Shown here: positions 42,712 through 50,168 of the stretch, in pieces
Layout: each line of letters begins with the position of its first letter
How positions within the stretch are numbered: position 1 is the stretch's first letter
DNA from: Sphingomonas sp. Y38-1Y
GTDB lineage: Bacteria > Pseudomonadota > Alphaproteobacteria > Sphingomonadales > Sphingomonadaceae
DNA length: 64,000 nt
Assembly: GCF_032391395.1 (NCBI RefSeq)
Contig: NZ_CP135916.1
Coordinates: forward strand, 1,674,001 to 1,738,000
Direction of reading: 5' to 3'
Notes under the pieces: generated by a model
Seen by the model: only the letters and a program-made list of their open reading frames with translations
Told to the model about the DNA's origin: nothing
Databases searched by the model: none
Program-made: the position numbers and the translations under genes

Positions 42712-43539
42712 TCAGTCATAAGGCGGCTGGTGGAAGCCTGCGGGGCTGACGGTGAAGATCTCGCAGCCATCCTCGGTGATGCCGATCGAATGCTCGAACT
42801 GGGCCGACAAGCTGCGGTCGCGCGTCACCGCCGTCCACCCATCCTCGAGCAGCTTTACGTCGGGACGGCCGATGTTGATCATCGGCTCAATCGTGAAGAT
42901 CATGCCGGGACGAAGCTCGGGGCCGGTGCCGGGCTTGCCGATGTGCACCACCTCGGGCGCGTCGTGGAACAGGCGGCCGACGCCGTGGCCGCAGAAGTCG
43001 CGGACCACGCCATAGCGGTGCTTTTCGGCATAGCGCTGGATGACATGCGCAACGTCGCCCAGCGTGTTGCCGGGCCTCGCCTGCTCGACCCCGAGCATCA
43101 GGCACTCGTAGGTGACCTCGACCAGCCGCCGCGCCTTCAGGCCGACGTCGCCGATCAAGTACATGCGGCTGGTGTCGCCATGCCAACCGTCCAGCAGCGG
43201 CGTGACGTCGACATTGACGATGTCGCCGTCCTTCAGGACGCGATCCGATGGAATGCCGTGACAGACGACGTGGTTGATCGAGATGCACGAGCTGTGCGTG
43301 TAGCCGCGATAGCCGAGCGTTGCGGGCACGGCGCCGCCCGCCAGCATCTTGGTGCGGATCGCATCGTCGATCGTCCGCGTCTCCGTGCCGGGCACCATCA
43401 GCGGCACGATCGCATCGAGGATCTCGGCCGCGAGGCGACCCGCGCGATGCATGCCGTCGAACGCGTCGCGGCCATAAAGGTGGATTGCGCCGCTGCGCGA
43501 AAGCGGCGTGTCGGGGGCAACGGTCACATAGTCGGTCAT
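42712..43539 (-). CDS. map: Methionine aminopeptidase type I
   Basis: This 275-residue enzyme has the metal-binding residues in DIVNVDVTPLLDGWHGDTS, GHGVGRLFHDAP, FTIEPMINIG and QFEHSIGI. It removes the N-terminal methionine from new proteins. The ATG at 43539 gives the usual type Ib length; a longer in-frame start would overlap the divergent CinA-like gene. It has its own terminator. Confidence 0.95.
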   Translation of the reverse strand: MTDYVTVAPDTPLSRSGAIHLYGRDAFDGMHRAGRLAAEILDAIVPLMVPGTETRTIDDAIRTKMLAGGAVPATLGYRGYTHSSCISINHVVCHGIPSDRVLKDGDIVNVDVTPLLDGWHGDTSRMYLIGDVGLKARRLVEVTYECLMLGVEQARPGNTLGDVAHVIQRYAEKHRYGVVRDFCGHGVGRLFHDAPEVVHIGKPGTGPELRPGMIFTIEPMINIGRPDVKLLEDGWTAVTRDRSLSAQFEHSIGITEDGCEIFTVSPAGFHQPPYD

Positions 43540-43602
43540 CGGGCGGACATAGCCTTTCGACCGGGATTTTGCGAGGGGGCGGGTCCGCGCTATGCCCGGG
43601 CC

Positions 43603-44376
43603 ATGAGCGAACGCATCTGGACCGCTGCCCTCGTGGTCATCGGCGACGAGATCCTGTCGGGTCGGACACAGGACAAGAACATCGCCCAGCTGGCGACCTG
43701 GCTCAACGTGCAGGGCATCCGCCTTGCCGAGGTGCGCGTGGTGGCGGATCGCGAAGCGGCGATCGTCGAGGCGGTGGATACGCTGCGGCACCGCTGCGAT
43801 TATTGCTTCACGACGGGCGGGATCGGGCCGACGCACGACGACATCACCGTCGACGCGATCGCCAAGGCACTGGGCGTCGCGGTGGTCGTTCATCCGGAGG
43901 CGCGCGCGATCCTCGAACGCTATTATGCGACGCGCGGCGGGCTGACCGACGCGCGGCTGCGGATGGCGCGCGTGCCGGACGGCGCCGAGCTCATCACCAA
44001 TCGCGTGTCTGGCGCACCGGGCATCCGCCACGGCAACCTGTTCATCCTGGCCGGCGTGCCGCACATCACCGCAGGGATGCTCGAGGCGCTGACCGGCACG
44101 CTGGAGGGCGGGCGACCGCTGATCGCGCGAACGATCGGCTGCTGGGTGGGCGAGAGCGAGGTCGCCGAACTACTACGCGCGACCGAGCGGACCTATCGCG
44201 GCGACGGCGACGTCGCGGCGGTCGCGATCGGCAGCTATCCCTTCTTTCGCGAAGGGCGAACGGGCGCGAACTTCGTCGTTCGCGGGACCGATCCTGCAGT
44301 CCTTGATGCCTGTCTGGCGGCGCTGGTCGATGCACTGGAGACGGCGGGGCACGATGTGGTCGACGGCGGCATCTGA
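43603..44376 (+). CDS. CinA/MoaB-like molybdopterin-binding domain protein
   Basis: This 257-residue protein matches the N-terminal domain of CinA (MoCF_biosynth fold): VIGDEILSGRTQDKN (about 12-26), FTTGGIGPTHDDIT (about 69-82) and GAPGIRHGN. It lacks the C-terminal CinA deamidase domain. CinA proteins have pyridine-nucleotide pyrophosphatase activity, but this short form is of uncertain function. It is divergent from map and ends before a strong two-way terminator. Confidence 0.85.
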   Translation: MSERIWTAALVVIGDEILSGRTQDKNIAQLATWLNVQGIRLAEVRVVADREAAIVEAVDTLRHRCDYCFTTGGIGPTHDDITVDAIAKALGVAVVVHPEARAILERYYATRGGLTDARLRMARVPDGAELITNRVSGAPGIRHGNLFILAGVPHITAGMLEALTGTLEGGRPLIARTIGCWVGESEVAELLRATERTYRGDGDVAAVAIGSYPFFREGRTGANFVVRGTDPAVLDACLAALVDALETAGHDVVDGGI

Positions 44377-44410
44377 GCGTCCGCCGCGCCTGAATCGGAC
44401 GGCTGAATCG

Positions 44411-44443
44411 AAAAGGGCACCCGCCGCGCGGGTGCCCTTTTTC
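44411..44443 (+). terminator. Strong two-way Rho-independent terminator after the CinA-like gene
   Basis: Perfect 10-bp stem GGGCACCCGC/GCGGGTGCCC with a 3-base loop, preceded by AAAA and followed by TTTTT, so it can act on either strand. Confidence 0.92.
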
Positions 44444-44460
44444 AATCTGTCTCTGAAAGG

Positions 44461-44493
44461 CTCGGATCGACCCGCCAGGCGCGTCGATCCGAG
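44461..44493 (-). terminator. Hairpin after the 17-codon ORF
   Basis: Perfect 11-bp stem CTCGGATCGAC and its complement around an 11-base loop; on the minus strand it is followed by CCTTTC. It may end the small transcript, with the terminator at 44411-44443 as backup. Confidence 0.5.
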
Positions 44494-44506
44494 ACCCATT
44501 CAGGAT

Positions 44507-44560
44507 TCAGAACGGACGAATGGTCTCGCCGTACACTTCCCGGAACAGGACGTCATACAT
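44507..44560 (-). CDS. Putative 17-residue small peptide
   Basis: The frame reads MYDVLFREVYGETIRPF and is preceded by GGGAGAAAAAAC, a strong ribosome-binding site at correct spacing. An 11-bp hairpin follows. Such a compact unit (ribosome site, very short frame, hairpin) is unlikely to be random in this DNA, but could also be a small RNA with a chance frame. No relative is known to me. Upstream DNA is AT-rich and could hold its promoter. Confidence 0.4.
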   Translation of the reverse strand: MYDVLFREVYGETIRPF

Positions 44561-44716
44561 GTTTTTTCTCCCAGCGGGGACGATCAGGCCCCGTCGACGT
44601 CCTTAACAAGAAATTAATCTTTCGTAAAGCGAACGACTTCGCTGGTCGGTGCCGTTGCGGCACATCTTTTGGGGTTAACCAGTTCTCAACGCCCTTGCCT
44701 TTATCGGGGAGGGGCA

Positions 44717-46009
44717 ATGCCGCCCGACGCCCTCCCGACGCCGATCGTCGCCACCTCGCCCGTCGGTCTGCCGGCATGGCAGTTGCTGCTGCTGGCGCAG
44801 ATCGGAAATTTCGGGGCGCTACGCCGGCATCTTGGCCGGTCACGAGCCGATTTTCTGGCGGACGACGTCGCGTCGGTGATGGCGCGGATCCTTCCGGGCG
44901 CGCGGATCATGCCGGTCGGGCGCACCACGCTCGAGATCGCGTTCGAGGGCGCGTTGCCGACCGAGGCGGACAGCGCCATTCGCCGTCTTCGCGACTGCTT
45001 CGCCCAGCCGCTCGACATCGACGGCGAGCCGCACCTTCTCGAACTCGTGATGGCGGGCGCGGCAATGCCGAGCCATGATCGCGATGATGTCCGCCTGGTC
45101 GAGGCTGCCGAGGCGGCGCTGGCGCAGGCGCGTACCGATCAGAAGGACGTCGTGCGCGACCTCAGCCGCGCCGAGCACGCATATGACCGGCTGTCGCTGA
45201 TGCGCGACTTGTCGCGAGCGATCGGCAATGGCGAGATCTTCCTCCAGTACCAGCCGAAGGTGCATCTGCGCCGGCAGGAGATCACCAGCGTAGAGGCGCT
45301 GGTCCGCTGGCAGCATCCCCAGCGCGGACTGATCCTGCCCGGCGACTTCATTCCGCTTGCCGAGGAATGCGGCAAGATCGGCGCGCTGACGCTCTGGACG
45401 ATCCGTCAGGCGATCGCCGACCAGCAGCTGCTGGCGGGGGCAGGGCACGACATCCCGATCTTCGTCAACATCTCCGGCGTGCTGCTCGCCGACGCCGATT
45501 TCGTCGATCAGGTCTGCACGATGGTGCGCGGCGTATCGGCGCAGGTCGGCTTCGAGATCACCGAGACCGCGGTGATCCGCGATCCCGAAAGCGCGATCCG
45601 GCATCTGCGCATGTTCGCCGAGATCGGCGTCACGCTGGCAATCGACGATTACGGCGCGGGCCTGTCGAGCCTTGCCTATTTGAAGCAATTGCCCGCGCGT
45701 GAGCTCAAGATCGACAAGATGTTTGTCCTGGAGTTGACGAGCAGCAACCGCGATCCGCTGATCGTCCGATCGACGATCGACCTTGCCCACGCGCTCGACA
45801 TGGAAGTGACGGCCGAAGGCGTCGAGACGCCGGCGGCGATGGCACTGCTCAGCGTCATGGGCTGCGACATGGCGCAGGGCTTCCTCATCAGCCGCCCGAT
45901 CGTGATCGGCGCGCTGCGACAGTTCCTCGACGAGGAGCGCCATCTGACCGCGACGGCGGCGATGCGGCCGAGCTTCGGCCGGCCCGAGAGCTTCTGGAAG
46001 CGCGCCTGA
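44717..46009 (+). CDS. EAL-domain cyclic-di-GMP phosphodiesterase with degenerate GGDEF-like N-terminus
   Basis: This 430-residue protein has an N-terminal region (1-160) lacking the GGDEF signature. The EAL domain follows: SVEALVRW (Glu193), PIFVNISG, FEITETAV, LAIDDYGAG, ELKIDKMF, TAEGVET and MAQGF. All metal and catalytic positions known for active EAL enzymes appear present, so it probably hydrolyses c-di-GMP. The ATG at 44717 follows GGGGAGGGG. It lies just upstream of a histidine kinase and a receiver gene, which may form one regulatory unit. Confidence 0.85.
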   Translation: MPPDALPTPIVATSPVGLPAWQLLLLAQIGNFGALRRHLGRSRADFLADDVASVMARILPGARIMPVGRTTLEIAFEGALPTEADSAIRRLRDCFAQPLDIDGEPHLLELVMAGAAMPSHDRDDVRLVEAAEAALAQARTDQKDVVRDLSRAEHAYDRLSLMRDLSRAIGNGEIFLQYQPKVHLRRQEITSVEALVRWQHPQRGLILPGDFIPLAEECGKIGALTLWTIRQAIADQQLLAGAGHDIPIFVNISGVLLADADFVDQVCTMVRGVSAQVGFEITETAVIRDPESAIRHLRMFAEIGVTLAIDDYGAGLSSLAYLKQLPARELKIDKMFVLELTSSNRDPLIVRSTIDLAHALDMEVTAEGVETPAAMALLSVMGCDMAQGFLISRPIVIGALRQFLDEERHLTATAAMRPSFGRPESFWKRA

Positions 46010-46056
46010 CGCTCCCGTTGACGCGACCGCAAGGTTTTGCGGCGCAGAATGCGGCA

Positions 46057-48501
46057 ATGCGCGCCGCGATTCGTCTCCTCCTGATGTTCGCCTGCCTGGT
46101 GAGTGGCGGCAGCGTGGTCGCGCAACCGACCGCCGTGAAGTTGCCGAATGCGGTCGCCAGTCCGCTCGCTTCTGCGCGCGCAGCGATGCTCGCCGATCCG
46201 GAAAACGCCTTCGCTCAAGCACAGGTGGCTGAGGGCGCCGCCATTGCCCTCGGGGATACGCGCCTTCGTCGTCTGGCGCTGGCGAACGCGCGCTGGCTTG
46301 GCGGAGAAGCGCTCATTCGGCTGGATCGCGCGACGGCGGCGGACCGCCTCGCGGCCGCCGCGAGCGAGCTGGCGCAAGGGATGGGCGACACCAAGCTGCT
46401 TGGCGACATCCAGCTTACCCGCGGCGGCATCCTCGCGCATCAGGTCAAGGTTGCCGACGCGCTCGCCGCCTATCAGCAGGCTTATCAAGCCTTCATCCGG
46501 TCCGGTGATGCGCGGGGGCAGGCCATTGCGCTGCAAAGCATCGCCAATCTTTACACCGATGGCCGCGATTTCGCGAACGCCGACCGCTACTATCGCCAGG
46601 CTGAAGAGGCCTATCCCGATGATCCGGTCCTGACGCTCGCGCTTTACAATAATCGCGCAACCGCGCTGATCTCACAGGAACGTTATCGTGAGGCAACGGT
46701 CGAACTAACCCGCGCTCTAAGTCTTGCGCGTGAGCGCGGGGTGGTGCCGCTGCAGGCGAGGATTCTCGGCAATCTTGCCAACGCCTATATCGAGTTGGAC
46801 CAGCTGGAGGCTGCGGAACGTGCGCTGGGCGCGGCCTTGCCGCTGATCGCGCGTCCCGAAGCGCGAGCGGCTCGGTCGCAGATCGAAAGCGTCGCCGCGC
46901 AGCTCGCCCTGCGCCAAGGAAACCTGCTGGAAGCACAACGGCGGATCGCCCCCGTCTTCGAGGGCGTCGACCTGACCACGACCGCCGCCAGTTTCCGCGA
47001 CGCGCACGTGGTCGCGTACGAGGTCTACAAGGCCGCGGGCGATGCGCCGCTCGCGCTGGCGCATCTTCAGGCGCTGCGGCGGCTGACCGATGAGGAAACG
47101 CGGCTCGCGGCGTCGACCAACACCGCGCTGATGGCGGCGCGGTTCGACTTCGCCAATCAGGAACTGCGGATCGCGCGGCTCAAGGCGGAGGAGCTGCGCG
47201 CCAGCGTCGCGCTCGAACGCTCGCGCGCCCGCTTCCAGCGCACCCTGACGATCGGCATCGTTTGCGGCGCCGCGGTGATCGTCGGCCTGCTGAGCTTCGG
47301 CCTCGTCACCATTCAGCGAAGCCGCAACCAGGTTCGCGCCGCCAATGTCGAGCTCGAGGCGACCAATGCCGCGCTCGGCAAGGCGCTCGCCGCCAAGACC
47401 GAGTTCCTCGCGACGACCAGCCACGAGATCCGCACGCCGCTGAACGGCATCCTTGGCATGACGCAGGTGATGCTCGCCGACCGCGGCCTGCCGCCGGCGC
47501 AGCGCAGCCGCGTCGAGGTGGTGCATGGCGCCGGCCTGACGATGCGCTCGCTCGTCGACGACATCCTCGACGTCGCCAAGATGGAGACCGGCCATCTGGA
47601 GGTCTTGCCGGAGCCGGTCGACCTGCGCGCACTGCTCGACGCCGCCGCGCGCATGTGGAGCGAGCAGGCGCGGACCAAGGGGCTGGACTTCAACCTTGAC
47701 CTCTCGACCGCGCCGGGCTGGATCGTCACCGATCCGGCACGGGTGCGACAGGTCGTGTTCAACCTGCTGGGCAACGCGCTCAAGTTCACCAGCGAAGGCG
47801 CAATCGGGCTGTCGGCGCGCCGCGTGGGTGAGCGGTTTGCGATCGCCATTTCCGATACCGGCATCGGCATTCCCGCCGACAAGCATGCCGACATCTTCGA
47901 ATCGTTCCGACAGGCCGATTCGACCACCACACGGCAGTTCGGTGGCACGGGCCTGGGCCTCACCATCTGCCGCAGCCTGGCCGAGGCGCTGGGCGGCACG
48001 ATCGCGGTGGAGAGTCGCGAGGGCGTCGGGTCGACCTTCACCGTGACGCTGCCGCTAATTCCCGCCGAAGTGCCGGTCGCGGTCGCCGCCGCGGCGGAGG
48101 GCGGGGTCGGCGGACTCATCCTCCTCGAACGCAACCCGATCGCGCGCAGCATGCTCAAGACGCTGCTGGAGCCGCGTGCGGGCCGCGTTGTCCCCGTCGA
48201 CGATGTCGACGCGGCGATCGCCGCCCTGGTGGGGGCGGAGCGGCTGCTCGTCGATGCGGGCCTGCTGGGTCCCGACGACGCGGAGCGCCTGTCCAATCTG
48301 GCCGACCTCGCGGCACGGGCGACGGAACGCGGCGCCCACACCTTTGTTCTTTGGAAACAGCCGGGTGACGGCGTCCCCGAGCTGGCGGAGAGGAACGCTG
48401 GCGTGACGGTGATCTTGAAGCCGATAGCAGGCCCTGCGCTTGCCGAGCGTCTCTTTGGAGTGACGACGGGCGATCCGCCCCTTGTCACCGAGGCGGCTTA
48501 G
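46057..48501 (+). CDS. Hybrid-type histidine kinase with periplasmic TPR sensor
   Basis: This 814-residue protein has a signal or anchor at 1-22, TPR-like repeats (about 130-280; ADALAAYQQAYQAF, YYRQAEEAYPDDP), a membrane helix near 400-420 and a coiled coil. The HisKA domain has the phospho-histidine in TSHEIRTPLNG (His456), and the ATPase boxes are NLLGNALKF, DTGIGIP and GGTGLGLTI. A C-terminal receiver-like domain has a poor acidic pair (LLERNP) but keeps a VDAG aspartate and ILKP lysine. It may signal through the receiver gene next door. A TTG at 46018 is an alternative start. Confidence 0.85.
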   Translation: MRAAIRLLLMFACLVSGGSVVAQPTAVKLPNAVASPLASARAAMLADPENAFAQAQVAEGAAIALGDTRLRRLALANARWLGGEALIRLDRATAADRLAAAASELAQGMGDTKLLGDIQLTRGGILAHQVKVADALAAYQQAYQAFIRSGDARGQAIALQSIANLYTDGRDFANADRYYRQAEEAYPDDPVLTLALYNNRATALISQERYREATVELTRALSLARERGVVPLQARILGNLANAYIELDQLEAAERALGAALPLIARPEARAARSQIESVAAQLALRQGNLLEAQRRIAPVFEGVDLTTTAASFRDAHVVAYEVYKAAGDAPLALAHLQALRRLTDEETRLAASTNTALMAARFDFANQELRIARLKAEELRASVALERSRARFQRTLTIGIVCGAAVIVGLLSFGLVTIQRSRNQVRAANVELEATNAALGKALAAKTEFLATTSHEIRTPLNGILGMTQVMLADRGLPPAQRSRVEVVHGAGLTMRSLVDDILDVAKMETGHLEVLPEPVDLRALLDAAARMWSEQARTKGLDFNLDLSTAPGWIVTDPARVRQVVFNLLGNALKFTSEGAIGLSARRVGERFAIAISDTGIGIPADKHADIFESFRQADSTTTRQFGGTGLGLTICRSLAEALGGTIAVESREGVGSTFTVTLPLIPAEVPVAVAAAAEGGVGGLILLERNPIARSMLKTLLEPRAGRVVPVDDVDAAIAALVGAERLLVDAGLLGPDDAERLSNLADLAARATERGAHTFVLWKQPGDGVPELAERNAGVTVILKPIAGPALAERLFGVTTGDPPLVTEAA

Positions 48502-48563
48502 GCAGATAGGGCACCTATGGTCGCAAACCACATCCGTAACGTTTGTCAGCCGGAGAACCGGCG

Positions 48564-48959
48564 ATGAACATCCTGTTCATCGAGGACGACGCGATGAATC
48601 GACGCGTCGTTCGCGATATGCTCGACGTCGCCGGCGCTCAAATGGCGGAGGCGGATCGAGCCGAAGAGGGACTTCGCCGCATCGATGACGAGGAGTTCGA
48701 CGTCATCCTCGTCGACTTGCGCATGCCGGGCATGGACGGGTTCGAGGCAATCGAGCGCATCCGCGCACGCGGCGATGCCAAGGGCGAGTTGCCGATCATC
48801 GTCGTTACCGCGGACACGGCGCCCGATCTGACCGAGCGTTGCAAGCGCCTGGGCGCGGACGAGGTGCTGTTCAAGCCGGTGGCAATGGACGCGCTGTTCG
48901 AGGCGATCGGCCGCATCGTCGCGTCGAAGCCGGGCGAAGGCGACATCATCCTCGACTGA
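48564..48959 (+). CDS. Single-domain response regulator (CheY-like)
   Basis: This 131-residue receiver has the acidic pair in FIEDDAMN, the phospho-acceptor Asp51 in LVDLRMPGMDG, the switch threonine in VVTAD and Lys104 in VLFKPV. It has no output domain, so it acts by protein contact or as a phosphate relay. It starts 62 bp after the kinase, and the kinase's own receiver is degraded, so this is its probable partner. Confidence 0.88.
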   Translation: MNILFIEDDAMNRRVVRDMLDVAGAQMAEADRAEEGLRRIDDEEFDVILVDLRMPGMDGFEAIERIRARGDAKGELPIIVVTADTAPDLTERCKRLGADEVLFKPVAMDALFEAIGRIVASKPGEGDIILD

Positions 48960-49097
48960 CGCCCATTCCCGGCGGATCGCGGCGCTGGCGACTTGCCACG
49001 CGCCGCTTTCGCCGCTAGGGGGCAGGGCAACGTGCGAGGGGTATCCTTCGGCGACCCCATTGGCATTGCATTATTCAGTTCGGAGCAAGACGGCCTT

Positions 49098-49304
49098 ATG
49101 CAAATCATCGTTCGCGACAACAACGTCGACCAGGCACTGCGCGCGCTCAAGAAGAAGCTGCAGCGTGAAGGCGTGTATCGCGAGATGAAGCTGCGTCGCC
49201 ACTACGAGAAGCCCAGCGAGAAGCGCGCGCGTGAGCGCGCCGCCGCGGTCCGCCGCGCGCGCAAGCTCGAGCGCAAGCGCCTCGAGCGCGACGGCGCCCG
49301 TTAA
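49098..49304 (+). CDS. rpsU: 30S ribosomal protein S21
   Basis: This 68-residue basic protein starts [20 protein letters not shown] and continues with [19 protein letters not shown], the S21 signature. It ends in the Arg/Lys-rich tail common in alphaproteobacteria. S21 binds near the anti-Shine-Dalgarno end of 16S rRNA. It is monocistronic here with its own terminator. Confidence 0.95.
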   Translation: MQIIVRDNNVDQALRALKKKLQREGVYREMKLRRHYEKPSEKRARERAAAVRRARKLERKRLERDGAR

Positions 49305-49311
49305 GACGCTC

Positions 49312-49343
49312 CGGCCGGCCCGTCGCGGTCGGCCGTTTCGTTT
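49312..49343 (+). terminator. Rho-independent terminator of rpsU
   Basis: Stem CGGCCGGCC with GGTCGGCCG (one G-T pair) and a 6-base loop, followed by TTTCGTTT. It starts 8 bp after the stop. Confidence 0.8.
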
Positions 49344-49410
49344 CCCGCGCTGACCGGTTCGGCGGCGCGGCCTGTCGCCAGCCCCTTCGTTTCTGCTGGA
49401 AGCCCGAGTC

Positions 49411-50040
49411 ATGTCGATCACCGCCGTCCCGATCGCGCCCGTCAAGCGCGGCTATCTCGTCTGGCTGTGGATCGGCATCGCCGCGGCGGCGCTGGTCGCG
49501 CTCGGCCTGGCGTGGAAGGGCACGGCGGCTGTCTTGGCCGATACCGGCACTAATGCGCAGTTCCTTTCCTGGAACGCCGGCCAGCCGGGCGTGACCCAGA
49601 CCGCGAGCGGCCTTCAGTACCGCGTGCTCGACAAGGGTCGGGGCGGCGCGACGCCGACCGACAACGATCTCGTGCTCGTCAACTACAAGGGCACGCTGCG
49701 CAACGGCACCGTCTTCGACGAGAGCCGCCAGCCCACGCCGATGAGCCCCAAGGGCGTCGTCCCCGGCTTCTCCGAAGCGGTCAAGCTGATGCCCAAGGGC
49801 GCCAAGTACCGTTTCTGGCTGAAACCCGAGCTCGCTTACGGCGCGTCGCCGCAGACGAACCCCCAGACGGGCCAGGAAGTCATTCCCGGCGATTCGCTGC
49901 TGGTCTTCGACATCGAGATGGTCGACTTCGTGCCCGAGGCAGTCGTCCGCCAGATGCAGATGCAGCAGATGATGCAGATGCAGCAGGGCCAGGGCGCGCC
50001 GGGCGGCGCCGCACCGGGCGGACCGCCGCCGCAGCCCTGA
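49411..50040 (+). CDS. Membrane-anchored FKBP-type peptidyl-prolyl isomerase with Met/Gln-rich tail
   Basis: This 209-residue protein has one N-terminal membrane helix (about 15-35) and then a FKBP domain (about 58-170): SGLQYRVLDKG, LVLVNYKGTLRNGTVFDES, VVPGFSEAVKLMPKGAKY and LAYGASPQ. The catalytic domain should face the periplasm. The last 35 residues are unusual: MQMQQMMQMQQGQG followed by a Gly/Pro tail. This might bind copper or form a flexible arm; both are guesses. It stands alone. Confidence 0.85.
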   Translation: MSITAVPIAPVKRGYLVWLWIGIAAAALVALGLAWKGTAAVLADTGTNAQFLSWNAGQPGVTQTASGLQYRVLDKGRGGATPTDNDLVLVNYKGTLRNGTVFDESRQPTPMSPKGVVPGFSEAVKLMPKGAKYRFWLKPELAYGASPQTNPQTGQEVIPGDSLLVFDIEMVDFVPEAVVRQMQMQQMMQMQQGQGAPGGAAPGGPPPQP

Positions 50041-50107
50041 GGCTGAGCGCAGCGGTGCTTTAGCGCGCCGATCGCGTTATCGTTCTATCGTGGATTGCCA
50101 GTGCTGT

Positions 50108-50128
50108 GTTCCCGTGAAAGCGGGAGCC
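50108..50128. repeat. Half copy of the GCTCCCGC palindromic family
   Basis: The sequence GTTCCCGTGAAAGCGGGAGC contains a short CCCG/CGGG palindrome and the GCGGGAGCCTAG end seen in the family at 10411. It occupies the convergent gap between the FKBP gene and treY. Confidence 0.55.
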
Positions 50129-50168
50129 TAGGGCGTTGGCGACGCACTCTGTTTCACCTTGCGTCGCG

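Larger units (their letters stand above)
44377..44716. other. Intergenic region with a terminator, a small ORF and its hairpin
   Basis: This 340-bp gap between the CinA-like and EAL genes contains a two-way terminator, a 17-codon ORF on the minus strand with its own ribosome-binding site and hairpin, and a locally AT-rich stretch (about 44600-44640) that may hold promoters for both strands. Confidence 0.5.
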
